From: CAZDVK01 sp964508915
GTDB taxonomy: Bacteria > Pseudomonadota > Alphaproteobacteria > Paracaedibacterales > CAIULA01
DNA length: 18,807 bases
Direction of reading: 5' to 3'
NCBI GenBank assembly: GCA_964508915.1
Contig: CAZDVK010000018.1
Coordinates: forward strand, 1-18,807
In this document: positions 8,608-15,080 of the stretch, piece by piece
Position numbering within the stretch: the first letter of the stretch is position 1
Layout: every line of letters starts with the position of its first letter
Made by a program: the position numbers and the translations under genes
Notes under the pieces: generated by a model
The model's input: the letters and a program-made list of their open reading frames with translations, nothing else
Told to the model about the DNA's origin: nothing
Databases searched by the model: none

Positions 8608-8730
8608 AAATTTCTAAATTTTTTGCTTTAATAAATATATTGCCACAACCTATTTCATCAAATTAAACTTAATTTTTAAGTAATTTTGTTTCAAACAAAT
8701 TGCGAAATCTTTATTTTTATGGAGTTTTTG
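8608..8730 (+). other. AT-rich intergenic leader
   Basis: AT-rich spacer between the transporter and the exported protein. No convincing terminator hairpin and no clear promoter were seen. GGAG at 8721-8724, 6 nt before the ATG at 8731, is the only clear signal. Confidence 0.35.
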
Positions 8731-9522
8731 ATGAGATTTTCAAAAATATTAATGCTTCCAATGTTATTTTTACTGGCACTGTTACAAAATGTCTGGGCAA
8801 CTGATTCAGATGCTGACGATGGCGATATAGATGATGTGCCCACAGCCAGGGGAAAGAGGGGGGGATTAGCCGCTGTAGCTGTAGATGATGAAACGGATGG
8901 TGAAGTAACCACTCTAACATTGGATTCTCTATCGGCGAGCACAGCTAATTTATCAGATAATCATGGAAATTTATTCTTCGTTGATTTGATGGGTGAGTCC
9001 GCCCAAGATGCCTTTCAGAAAATGGCCGCTCTTTTAGGGCAATTGAATTCAAGTATTGTGGATTTGGATGGAGCATCGGGTAGAGGAGCAAAAGAGCTTA
9101 GAAGATCGATACAACAACAACTTTGTGGAATACAAGAAGCTGGAAACGAAAACCTATATCTTCAATATTTATTTCAAGGTTGGGGCGGATTTTTTTCTGC
9201 TGTTGAAGAGTCAACGAGTTCGCCTTCTAAATCAAAAAAATCTAGAGGAAAAGATTTAGGGTTTGAGATAAGCGCATTAAGGGAATCTATTGGCGAAGTC
9301 TACGGTCAAATTATGCCTCGTATATTGACAAAAGAACCGTTGGCTGCACGTGTGACTGCAAAAATACCATCCCCTAAAAAAGATAAAGTCCGCAGTCGTC
9401 GAAAGGCCCTTGCTGACCTTGGAAATGTTGGTGGTTCACCAAGAAAAGAGAGAAAGGGGAAGGATAGTACTGCTACAGCTGTGGCAGCGCCGCCCCCTGT
9501 TTCTGAAACAACAACGGCTTAG
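8731..9522 (+). CDS. Exported orphan protein with basic SPKK-bearing C-terminal half
   Basis: I do not recognise this protein (263 residues). The start at 8731 is chosen because GGAG lies 6 nt before it and because it yields a clean Sec signal: a basic start, a Leu/Met-rich core and a VWA cleavage site after residue 23. The in-frame ATG at 8719 and TTG at 8686 are alternatives. The mature protein opens with an acidic patch (TDSDADDGDIDD, 24-35). A predicted alpha-helical middle (about 88-160) contains single Cys132. The C-terminal half is strongly basic, with KKSRGK (169-174), SPKK (214-217), KVRSRRK (219-225) and SPRK (236-239), ending in an Ala/Pro/Thr tail. No transmembrane anchor follows the signal, so it is periplasmic or secreted. 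It stands alone between the transporter and trmD, with a terminator-like hairpin after it. A role in nucleic acid or polyanion binding is only a guess. Confidence 0.7.
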   Translation: MRFSKILMLPMLFLLALLQNVWATDSDADDGDIDDVPTARGKRGGLAAVAVDDETDGEVTTLTLDSLSASTANLSDNHGNLFFVDLMGESAQDAFQKMAALLGQLNSSIVDLDGASGRGAKELRRSIQQQLCGIQEAGNENLYLQYLFQGWGGFFSAVEESTSSPSKSKKSRGKDLGFEISALRESIGEVYGQIMPRILTKEPLAARVTAKIPSPKKDKVRSRRKALADLGNVGGSPRKERKGKDSTATAVAAPPPVSETTTA

Positions 9523-9541
9523 TGCCCGACCGTAACCTTAT

Positions 9542-9592
9542 TGAATTTGGCCTATGTTTCTTTTAACATGGGCCAAATTTATTTCTATTTAT
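9542..9592 (+). terminator. Terminator-like hairpin after the exported orphan gene
   Basis: Arms at 9544-9558 and 9565-9579 pair over about 15 bp (AATTTGGCCTATGTT with its complement, one G-U pair) around a 6-nt loop. A T-rich but interrupted tail follows. It can end the upstream gene. Only 22-24 nt separate it from the trmD start, so it may also act in the trmD leader. Confidence 0.7.
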
Positions 9593-9602
9593 TTTTATAT
9601 CC

Positions 9603-10355
9603 ATGACTTCAAATCAAAGCAGTTGGCATGCGTGTGTTTTAACGCTGTTTCCTGAAATGTTTCCGGGCCTTTTGGCCCATTCATTGGCAGGCAAAGCCCT
9701 GCAAGATAGCCTGTGGCGTTTAAGCACCATTCATATGCGTGATTTTGCAACAGATGTGCATAAAACCGTTGATGATACCTGCTTTGGTGGTGGGGCTGGT
9801 ATGGTTATTAAGGCTGATATTGCCAATGCTGCGTTGGAGGCGGCTGTGAACCAATTTCAAAACCCGCCGGCCATTATTTACTTAACACCCAGGGGAGTTC
9901 CCTTAAAACAAAATATGGTACGGGGTTTTATTGATAAAAATCCATCCGGTGTAGTTTTATTATGTGGCCGGTATGAAGGCGTGGATGACAGGGTGATTGA
10001 ATATTGGCGCACAAACCATAATTTACAAGAAATCAGCATTGGTGATTATATTTTATCAGGGGGGGAAGCCGCAGCCCATGTGCTAATTGACGCCTGTGTT
10101 CGGTTGCTGCCAGGTGTGGTTGGTAAACAAGAATCTTTAGAATCTGAAAGTTTTGAGCTGGATTTATTAGAATTTCCACAGTATACTAAGCCCCGTAACT
10201 GGCAAGGAACGATCGTGCCCGAGATCTTGCTATCGGGTGATCATCAAAAAATAGCCGCATGGCGTTTGCAGCAAGCGAAAGAAATAACCCGGGAACGGCG
10301 TCCTGACTTGTGGGAAGCCTACCTAAAGAAGTCCGCTTTACCAGAGATAGGGTAA
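9603..10355 (+). CDS. trmD: tRNA (guanine-37-N1)-methyltransferase
   Basis: SPOUT-class enzyme that methylates G37 of tRNAs with S-adenosylmethionine and prevents frameshifting; cytoplasmic homodimer, usually essential. The 250 residues show LTLFPEMFPG near 13-22, VDDTCFGGGAGMVI at 56-69, YLTPRG near 93-98, the knot region CGRYEGVDDR at 121-130 and GDYILSGGE at 147-155, followed by RLLPGVVGKQES. The ATG has no clear ribosome site and comes 22-24 nt after a hairpin, leaving little room for a normal promoter. rplS follows by 20 bp, as usual, but rpsP and rimM, the common upstream partners, are absent and replaced by the exported orphan gene. Confidence 0.97.
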   Translation: MTSNQSSWHACVLTLFPEMFPGLLAHSLAGKALQDSLWRLSTIHMRDFATDVHKTVDDTCFGGGAGMVIKADIANAALEAAVNQFQNPPAIIYLTPRGVPLKQNMVRGFIDKNPSGVVLLCGRYEGVDDRVIEYWRTNHNLQEISIGDYILSGGEAAAHVLIDACVRLLPGVVGKQESLESESFELDLLEFPQYTKPRNWQGTIVPEILLSGDHQKIAAWRLQQAKEITRERRPDLWEAYLKKSALPEIG

Positions 10356-10375
10356 GGCCGCCAAGGAGAAATATT

Positions 10376-10759
10376 ATGAATTTATTGCAACAGCTTGAAC
10401 AAGAACAACTTCAAAAACTTTCTGAAGGGAAGTCATTTCCTGATTTTCGTCCCGGCGATTCCGTGCGTGTGCATGTGAAAGTTGTGGAAGGTGATCGTGA
10501 ACGTACACAGCCTTTTGAAGGGGTTGTTATTGGTCGTAAAAACCGTGGTTTAAACTCGTCATTTCGCGTTCGTAAAATTTCCTACGGGGAAGGCGTTGAA
10601 CGCGTATTCCCATTGTATTCACCGAACATTCGCATTGAATTGATTCGTCATGGTGATGTGCGTCGTGCGAAATTGTACTACCTACGTGAACGTTCTGGTA
10701 AAAGCGCGCGTATTGCGGAACGTCGTCGTGATGTGCGTGAAGACGCTGCAACCGCTTAA
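10376..10759 (+). CDS. rplS: 50S ribosomal protein L19
   Basis: Large-subunit ribosomal protein L19, near the subunit interface. The start at 10376 is set by AGGAG at 10364-10368 and by the family start MNLLQQLEQEQ; a longer in-frame reading from 10310 overlaps trmD and adds 22 unrelated residues. The 127 residues include FRPGDSVRVHVKVVEGDRER, the FEGVVI segment, SFRVRKISYGEGVERVFPLY and the SPNIRIE block, all characteristic. The tail KSARIAERRRDVREDAATA is a modest C-terminal extension beyond the conserved core. Co-transcribed with trmD; a strong hairpin follows. Confidence 0.98.
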   Translation: MNLLQQLEQEQLQKLSEGKSFPDFRPGDSVRVHVKVVEGDRERTQPFEGVVIGRKNRGLNSSFRVRKISYGEGVERVFPLYSPNIRIELIRHGDVRRAKLYYLRERSGKSARIAERRRDVREDAATA

Positions 10760-10769
10760 TAGATTAATT

Positions 10770-10818
10770 TTTGTAGTTTCCCCGCGTGTAGCGGGGGGCT
10801 GCAAAGTTTACTTTTTAG
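10770..10818 (+). terminator. Intrinsic terminator of trmD-rplS
   Basis: A GC-rich stem CCCCGC (10780-10785) / GCGGGG (10791-10796) closes a 5-nt loop. It extends through wobble pairs to a TTTGTAG (10770-10776) / CTGCAAA (10799-10805) base, about 15 bp in all. A moderately T-rich stretch follows. It lies 10 bp after the rplS stop. Confidence 0.8.
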
Positions 10819-10822
10819 AAAT

Positions 10823-10952
10823 ATAAATAACTATAAAATGGTTACGCTTTGTCATCCCGAACTTGGTTTGCTATCGCTGCCCTTCGGGTCGGGATCTAGA
10901 TGCTGAACTAAGGTCAGCATGACGGCAATATAAAAATTTTATAGTTATTTAT
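10823..10952. repeat. Composite palindromic element A (MITE-like)
   Basis: A 130-bp element bounded by perfect 17-bp inverted repeats, ATAAATAACTATAAAAT at 10823-10839 and its complement at 10936-10952. Inside is a GTCAT (10851-10855) / ATGAC (10919-10923) palindrome with nested hairpins TCCCGA/TCGGGA and ATGCTGA/TCAGCAT. The GTCATCCC...GGGAT core resembles the dispersed palindromes common in Alphaproteobacteria. The right arm covers the last three codons and the stop of mutY. It lies between convergent genes and could act as a bidirectional terminator. Confidence 0.75.
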
Positions 10953-11994
10953 CTATCATCTCCTCAGTAATTTTTAATACCTTTTTCATCAGTGTTGGTA
11001 GGGCATAGTTTCCTAAACTTTTAGGATGCACCCAAACACCTTCAGGTAAAGGGTCGTCTGTCCAACCACTACCACTACCACTACCACTACCAGTAACGTA
11101 AACATCTACCTCTAGGTGGAAATGGGTGAACGTGTGGCGTACGGTTTTTAAAATCCTTTTAAACGTAAAATGGGTTGTCAAATCAACAGACCTATCTTCC
11201 CAACCCATTCCTGGAAACCCAAACATGCCGGCAAATAGCCCTTTGGGCGGCCGTTTTTCCAAAAAAATTTCACCATCAGGGTTTGATAAAACAAACATGG
11301 TGCCTTTGCGGGTTGGTTTTTCTTTTTTTATTGTGGCAACGGGAAAAGAAATGGCGTCGCCTTTTTGGAAACCCTCACAAAATTGACTTATTGGGCATTG
11401 GTGACATAAAGGGACTGGTTTACAGATGGTGGCGCCTAAATCCATCAGCCCTTGGGCAAAATCACCCGGCTGATCTGTTGTTTCGAAAGCTTTCAAATAA
11501 GGTATGACGCCTTTTTTTAACGCTTCTTTGTTCAAAGGGATGCGGTATAAACGGCTAAAAACCCGAATAATATTGCCATCTACAGGCACCACGGGGTAAT
11601 TAAACGCAATGGCAGCAATGGCGGCCCCTGTATAAGGCCCAATGCCTGGTAAAGCTGTGAGTTGTTCGGGTGTTTTTGGAAAACCTTTTTGCTGCAGTAT
11701 TTTGGCAGCTTTTAATAAATTACGTCCCCGGCTGTAATACCCCAAGCCTTGCCAGGCAGATAAAACATCGTGTTCTTGGGCCTGGGCTAATTTTTCTATG
11801 GTTGGAAAACGGTCTAGAAACCTTAAAAAGTAAGGAATGACAGTAACTACAGTTGTTTGCTGTAGCATCATTTCGCTTAGCCATACATGGTACGGGTCGC
11901 TGTTTTTGCTGGGGTAAACACGCCAGGGTAAATGACGGCGGTTTTTTGTGTACCAATCTAGTAAAGTTTTTCGAATGGAAGGGGCTAAATCCAT
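10945..11994 (-). CDS. mutY: A/G-specific adenine DNA glycosylase
   Basis: Base-excision repair enzyme that removes adenine opposite 8-oxoguanine. The 349 residues have the glycosylase domain with catalytic E41 (LSEMMLQQT), the helix-hairpin-helix LPGIGPYTGAAI at 115-126 and catalytic D139 (PVDGN). Iron-sulfur ligands are C191, C197, C200 and C206; the first spacing is five residues, one less than the usual six. The C-terminal NUDIX-like domain that reads 8-oxoG runs from about 228 and contains an unusual (GS)4G stretch at 302-310, encoded by a hexanucleotide repeat. The 3' end is overlapped by a palindromic element. The start overlaps the end of the DUF155 gene by 10 bp, so the two are probably co-transcribed. 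Confidence 0.96.
   Translation of the reverse strand: MDLAPSIRKTLLDWYTKNRRHLPWRVYPSKNSDPYHVWLSEMMLQQTTVVTVIPYFLRFLDRFPTIEKLAQAQEHDVLSAWQGLGYYSRGRNLLKAAKILQQKGFPKTPEQLTALPGIGPYTGAAIAAIAFNYPVVPVDGNIIRVFSRLYRIPLNKEALKKGVIPYLKAFETTDQPGDFAQGLMDLGATICKPVPLCHQCPISQFCEGFQKGDAISFPVATIKKEKPTRKGTMFVLSNPDGEIFLEKRPPKGLFAGMFGFPGMGWEDRSVDLTTHFTFKRILKTVRHTFTHFHLEVDVYVTGSGSGSGSGWTDDPLPEGVWVHPKSLGNYALPTLMKKVLKITEEMIDK
11065..11092. repeat. Hexanucleotide tandem repeat in mutY
   Basis: Four full ACCACT units plus ACCA (plus-strand reading) encode Gly-Ser repeats at MutY residues 302-310. Unit changes would keep the frame and change only the length of a flexible loop in the C-terminal domain. Confidence 0.9.
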
Positions 11995-12773
11995 TTCAAT
12001 ATGTCTTTGAGCAAATGCATAATTACTTCGCTAACAATTAGCAAAATAATAACCATTTCAAGGCGCGACGAATGAATATGTTTTAATTCATCCGATAAAA
12101 TATTATAAAGCTCATGAATAACGTCTAGGCGCTTATTTAAAATATCAATGCGCGTTTTAATGTCCATATATTCATGGGCCATATGGTAATAGGGTTCATA
12201 CCGTGGGCGGCGCCAAAAAAATTCAGGCGTATCCATAATATCGCTGTGTAAGTTAATGGAATTGCGCTGGGCAAACAGGGCGCCAATTTCTTGGGAAAGC
12301 TGTTTTCTAGATAATGACGTTTTTCCCCGCGTTGCTAAATCTGCCGGTAAGTGCCGTGTTTTAGCAATGGTTTCATCAATCGCAGCTTCAAAAGCGCCCA
12401 ACTTCACGGACTGAGACAAACCATGTGATAAAGACAGCTTAATAAGCGGGTCTTCAAGTTCTAAAATAATTTGGTCGTCTTCTTCTTCAATGATTGTTTC
12501 TTGCCCCATAACATACGAACACATGTCACGCACACAAACAGGCAGCAAGTCACGGGAAAATGCGACTAATTCCTCTAAAAATCGTTCTTCTTCATCTTCT
12601 GAAAAGCCCCAGAAAACAACGCAGCCATAGGGAAAATAGAAAATTTCCCCACGTCCTTGTGTAATATTAACGACATTATCATAAAATTTGGGGTCTGAAC
12701 CAAGGTCACGGAAATGCTTGGACAAAGAATCGATGTCGTAACTATCTGCTGTACAATAATAGGTACACCGCAC
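11985..12773 (-). CDS. RMD1/YagE family (DUF155) protein with C-terminal membrane anchor
   Basis: Member of the RMD1/SIF2/YagE (DUF155) family, 262 residues. The diagnostic C-terminal block is DTPEFFWRRPRYEPYY at 181-196, followed by a helical HEYMDIKTRIDILNKRLDVI segment. A hydrophobic stretch at about 238-256 is probably a membrane anchor near the C-terminus. The N-terminal half has the family pattern of a CxFWGF-like strand (VVFWGFSED, 52-60) and acidic helices. The eukaryotic relatives, such as human RMND1, act at the mitochondrial inner membrane and support mitochondrial translation; the bacterial role is not established. It starts with GTG behind a weak GGTGA site and overlaps mutY by 10 bp, with no functional link to repair apparent. 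Confidence 0.88.
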   Translation of the reverse strand: MRCTYYCTADSYDIDSLSKHFRDLGSDPKFYDNVVNITQGRGEIFYFPYGCVVFWGFSEDEEERFLEELVAFSRDLLPVCVRDMCSYVMGQETIIEEEDDQIILELEDPLIKLSLSHGLSQSVKLGAFEAAIDETIAKTRHLPADLATRGKTSLSRKQLSQEIGALFAQRNSINLHSDIMDTPEFFWRRPRYEPYYHMAHEYMDIKTRIDILNKRLDVIHELYNILSDELKHIHSSRLEMVIILLIVSEVIMHLLKDILKWI

Positions 12774-12824
12774 GCTTCACCAAAAAATAAAATATAAAAC
12801 TCAATCAACACTATACCCAATGAA

Positions 12825-12925
12825 TTTCAAGAAATCCAGCAGGCAGATGAGGGGCGAGGAACGAATGTATATGAAATACTTGAGTACCGAAGCCGCCCGA
12901 AATCTACCGAACTGGTTTCTTGAAA
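12825..12925. repeat. Palindromic element with 15/14-bp inverted arms
   Basis: TTTCAAGAAATCCAG (12825-12839) and CTGGTTTCTTGAAA (12912-12925) are inverted copies differing by one missing base. Weaker complementarity continues outward (ATACCC against GGGGAT). The interior is purine-rich on one side and contains short GAGGGGCGAGGAACG and GTACCGAAGCCGCCCG blocks. It lies upstream of the DUF155 gene and downstream of the MazG-type gene, both on the minus strand. It could be a mobile palindrome or a structured transcript; no ORF is apparent. Confidence 0.6.
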
Positions 12926-12935
12926 GGCGATGGGG

Positions 12936-13028
12936 ATATGCGTTACTTAAGCCCAGAAATTAGGGTGTTGGCTGTTTTAGGTTATTAAAAAAAACAACTA
13001 TCAAAGGCAAAATATGCGTTACTTAAGC
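12936..13028. repeat. 17-bp direct repeat pair
   Basis: ATATGCGTTACTTAAGC occurs at 12936-12952 and again at 13012-13028, 76 bp apart. The second copy spans the last codon and stop of the MazG-type gene, so the first looks like a duplicated gene end. The spacer has an eight-A run (12987-12994) and no ORF. Confidence 0.8.
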
Positions 13029-13412
13029 TTCTGTTCGTTTTTTAGCTTGTTGCCAAAGGTCTAGCATAAATTCGGTTGGTTGCCCTTTGAGTGACTGTAA
13101 CTCTTTTTCGGCTGTTATTTCCTTGAGGGCATCCAAGCGCTTTTTAAACTTTTGGACTGTTTTTTCTAAGGTTTCGTCTACATCAAACCCTAAGAATAAG
13201 CATAACGAAATAGTCATTTGTATTAAATCGCCCACTTCTTCTTGGATGTGGTTGGTGGAGGATTTATTGGCAATGGCGTCGCGCACTTCTTCACATTCGC
13301 TGATGGTCCAGTCAATGGCGCTGTGTGCATCATCCCAGTCGAAACCAAAATCACGGGCATCTTTTTCTAAGAAAATAAGCTGGTTTAATGCAGGCATGTT
13401 TTTTGGACTCAT
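13023..13412 (-). CDS. MazG-type nucleotide pyrophosphohydrolase
   Basis: Small all-alpha NTP pyrophosphatase, 129 residues, single MazG-like domain. Metal-binding motifs are E39-x-x-E42 in SECEE and E59-x-x-D62 in QEEVGDLIQM. The FDVDETLEKTVQKFKKRL helix near 76-93 is the usual MazG C-terminal signature. Such enzymes hydrolyse (d)NTPs to monophosphates and clear aberrant nucleotides or lower (p)ppGpp signalling. It is half the length of E. coli MazG, which has two domains, and no toxin-antitoxin partner is adjacent. The ATG at 13412 lacks a clear ribosome site; an ATG at 13397 is an alternative. Its stop codon is inside a direct repeat. Confidence 0.85.
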   Translation of the reverse strand: MSPKNMPALNQLIFLEKDARDFGFDWDDAHSAIDWTISECEEVRDAIANKSSTNHIQEEVGDLIQMTISLCLFLGFDVDETLEKTVQKFKKRLDALKEITAEKELQSLKGQPTEFMLDLWQQAKKRTEA

Positions 13413-13448
13413 TCATTCGGTTTGTTGTTACGGTATATAGCGTAATTA

Positions 13449-13613
13449 CTATAATTTGGGTATAAAAATAGGCAAGATCGATGTCATCCCCGTGAAAACG
13501 GGGATCCAACAAATCAATTGAAAGACAAATAGTTTTTTGTTCTTATGGACCCCCGCCTTCGTGGGGGCGACATAAAATGGGGCTGTAATCATTTTATAGA
13601 ATCCCAGCTATAG
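13449..13613. repeat. Composite palindromic element B
   Basis: Two inverted copies of a roughly 28-nt unit, 13481-13508 and 13546-13573, each with its own small hairpin (CCCCGT-GAAA-ACGGGG on the left, CCCCCGC...GTGGGGG on the right). They sit between degenerate AT-rich outer arms, 13449-13471 and 13591-13613. The right outer arm opens ATTTTATAG, the same nine bases as the right arm of element A. The GTCATCCCC...GGGGATCCA unit is of a type widespread in alphaproteobacterial intergenic DNA. It lies upstream of the MazG-type gene. Confidence 0.7.
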
Positions 13614-14072
13614 CAGTTTTGACGTGTATTGAAAAAGTCAATTTATGTGTAAAAATGCATTTTTTGAATAAAAAAAATGTCCGGGTAATTTTAATACATA
13701 ATTGTTGTATTTTAACCACACCCCGTGGAAATGGTCATTTTTAACACTCTTTTCCTAAAAATTTTAATAGTTAAAATCAAACAAAAACACAAATTTTATA
13801 AATACTTTTGAAAAATTGCTAGTTCTTGAAAAACCAGCAAAATAAAGGCTTTGAAAGATTTTTTGTATTTTTTACATAAGGATTTTGTCTGTTATTTCTG
13901 GAAAATAAATTTTTAAGTAAAATTATTATATCTTTTTTGAATATTTATCTAAATATATCTTTCAGTGTAGAAAAACGTAAAGACGATGTAAAAAATTTTC
14001 TAAAAAATGTTGACACGCGAAAGAATGTATTCTAGTTGTCTCGTATCGAAAGAAAACAACAATAACAAATAA
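13614..14072. other. AT-rich non-coding stretch upstream of the envelope cluster
   Basis: About 460 bp of very AT-rich DNA without a supportable gene on either strand. It contains short inverted repeats, including TTGAC (13619-13623) with GTCAA (13637-13641). TTGACA at 14010-14015 could be a -35 element for the envelope cluster, but no good -10 box follows at 16-18 nt. No degenerate coding remnant could be recognised. Confidence 0.4.
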
Positions 14073-14117
14073 AAGGCCTCTCCCCGCTCTCTCTCAACAG
14101 GGGCATGGCCTTATTTT
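14073..14117 (+). promoter_or_regulatory. Leader hairpin before the envelope cluster
   Basis: AAGGCC (14073-14078) and CCCC (14082-14085) pair with GGGG (14100-14103) and GGCCTT (14107-14112) across a 3x3 internal loop and a 14-nt pyrimidine-rich loop; ATTTT follows. It ends 17 nt before the ATG at 14130. It may be an attenuator, a terminator of upstream transcription or a structure controlling translation; sequence alone does not decide. Confidence 0.55.
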
Positions 14118-14120
14118 CGG

Positions 14121-15059
14121 GTGTCAACGATGGAAATATATCAATTCGCTTTTACGCGTTCAAGAAATTTTATTATAATTTTATCTTTTTTGACGGGCAT
14201 TTGCCAAAGTGCAACTGATGCTGAAGCTATGGATGAAGCATCCGCTGTGGATGTCCCCCTTTTGGAGGGGCACGTTGGTTCAGTGCCAAGAACAGTAGGA
14301 GCTGCTGGTTCCCTTAACTCTGGTGATGATGTTGATGCGGATAGGTCTCCACTAGTTGGCCGTCAACTATTTAGCGATTCGTCTCCCCAGCATCAAGGTG
14401 GGGTCAGGGAGGATGTAGTTGTTAACGTGGGTGGTGCAACTGCGGGGGCTCAATCGCGCACTTTTGAGCCCCTTCCTGAGGTTCATCTTGAACCGGTGCC
14501 AGAGGTAGACGCTTCCTTTCGCCTAGTTATGGATAGTAAGTCAACAGAAGAAGCACTGACTATAGTTTCCCATTATGTAAGTTATAGTCATAACCGCAGT
14601 ACGAGGGATGCGATCACAAAGCACTATGCAGGAGTTTTTAGTATCCAAGAACAATTTGTTCCAGAACGACTTGGTTCAGAAGCGCTTGCAACATTTCAAC
14701 GCGGTGAATTTAATACTTATTTAGGTGGACTTAAAAGACAGGCTGAAAGTCTGCAGGCTGCTCTTACAGAGGTAGAGAGTGACCGTGACAGTAGGGTTCA
14801 ACTTTTAAGTGGTGCTTTAGACAGTGCTAGGTCTAAATATCAACAAGTTGTAGATGTGCTTGTGGCAGTTGAAGCTGAACATAAGGGATGTTCTTCTGCA
14901 CTAGCAGCAGTTGAGGCTGAAAGAGGAGATTGGGAAAAACGTTATAATACAGCTAGTTTTAAAGGCAAGTGTAAATATTACGCGATTAGCGCATTAATTA
15001 CCGTAATTTCTGCCGGGGTAACAGGTGTAGTAACGTGGGTCTTAACTAAAAACCATTAA
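14121..15059 (+). CDS. Exported coiled-coil protein with C-terminal membrane anchor
   Basis: I do not recognise this protein (312 residues from GTG 14121; 309 from ATG 14130, neither with a clear ribosome site). An N-terminal hydrophobic segment (NFIIILSFLTGICQSA, 16-31) looks like a signal peptide. An acidic and low-complexity stretch with a PEV-rich repeat follows (to about 130), then a helical domain. A coiled coil at about 201-275 contains two AVEAE repeats 14 residues apart, exactly two heptads. The KGKCKYY basic boundary leads to a C-terminal transmembrane segment at about 287-308 with only four residues after it. The topology suggests a periplasm-exposed coiled coil held in the inner membrane. 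Cys257 and Cys284 could crosslink. It opens the three-gene cluster, 21 bp before the next gene. An inclusion-membrane-type host-targeted protein is another possibility; both are inference. Confidence 0.65.
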   Translation: MSTMEIYQFAFTRSRNFIIILSFLTGICQSATDAEAMDEASAVDVPLLEGHVGSVPRTVGAAGSLNSGDDVDADRSPLVGRQLFSDSSPQHQGGVREDVVVNVGGATAGAQSRTFEPLPEVHLEPVPEVDASFRLVMDSKSTEEALTIVSHYVSYSHNRSTRDAITKHYAGVFSIQEQFVPERLGSEALATFQRGEFNTYLGGLKRQAESLQAALTEVESDRDSRVQLLSGALDSARSKYQQVVDVLVAVEAEHKGCSSALAAVEAERGDWEKRYNTASFKGKCKYYAISALITVISAGVTGVVTWVLTKNH

Positions 15060-15067
15060 TAATATAT

Positions 15068-15073
15068 AAGGAG
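15068..15073 (+). promoter_or_regulatory. Strong ribosome binding site of the second cluster gene
   Basis: AAGGAG lies 7 nt before the ATG at 15081. It is the only strong site among the three cluster genes, suggesting the coiled-coil protein is made in the largest amount. Confidence 0.75.
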
Positions 15074-15080
15074 AAAAAAC

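Noticed and set aside
10310..10375. N-terminal extension of L19
   Set aside because: It overlaps the trmD end, has no ribosome site and lies outside the conserved family start.
12575..12820. Minus-strand frame of 81 codons over the DUF155 start
   Set aside because: It is out of frame with the conserved gene and shows no domain or signal of its own.
13087..13440. Plus-strand frame of 117 codons opposite the MazG-type gene
   Set aside because: Antisense shadow of a gene with recognisable catalytic motifs.
13481..13573. CRISPR-like repeat pair
   Set aside because: The two units are inverted rather than direct, there are only two, and no cas gene is nearby.
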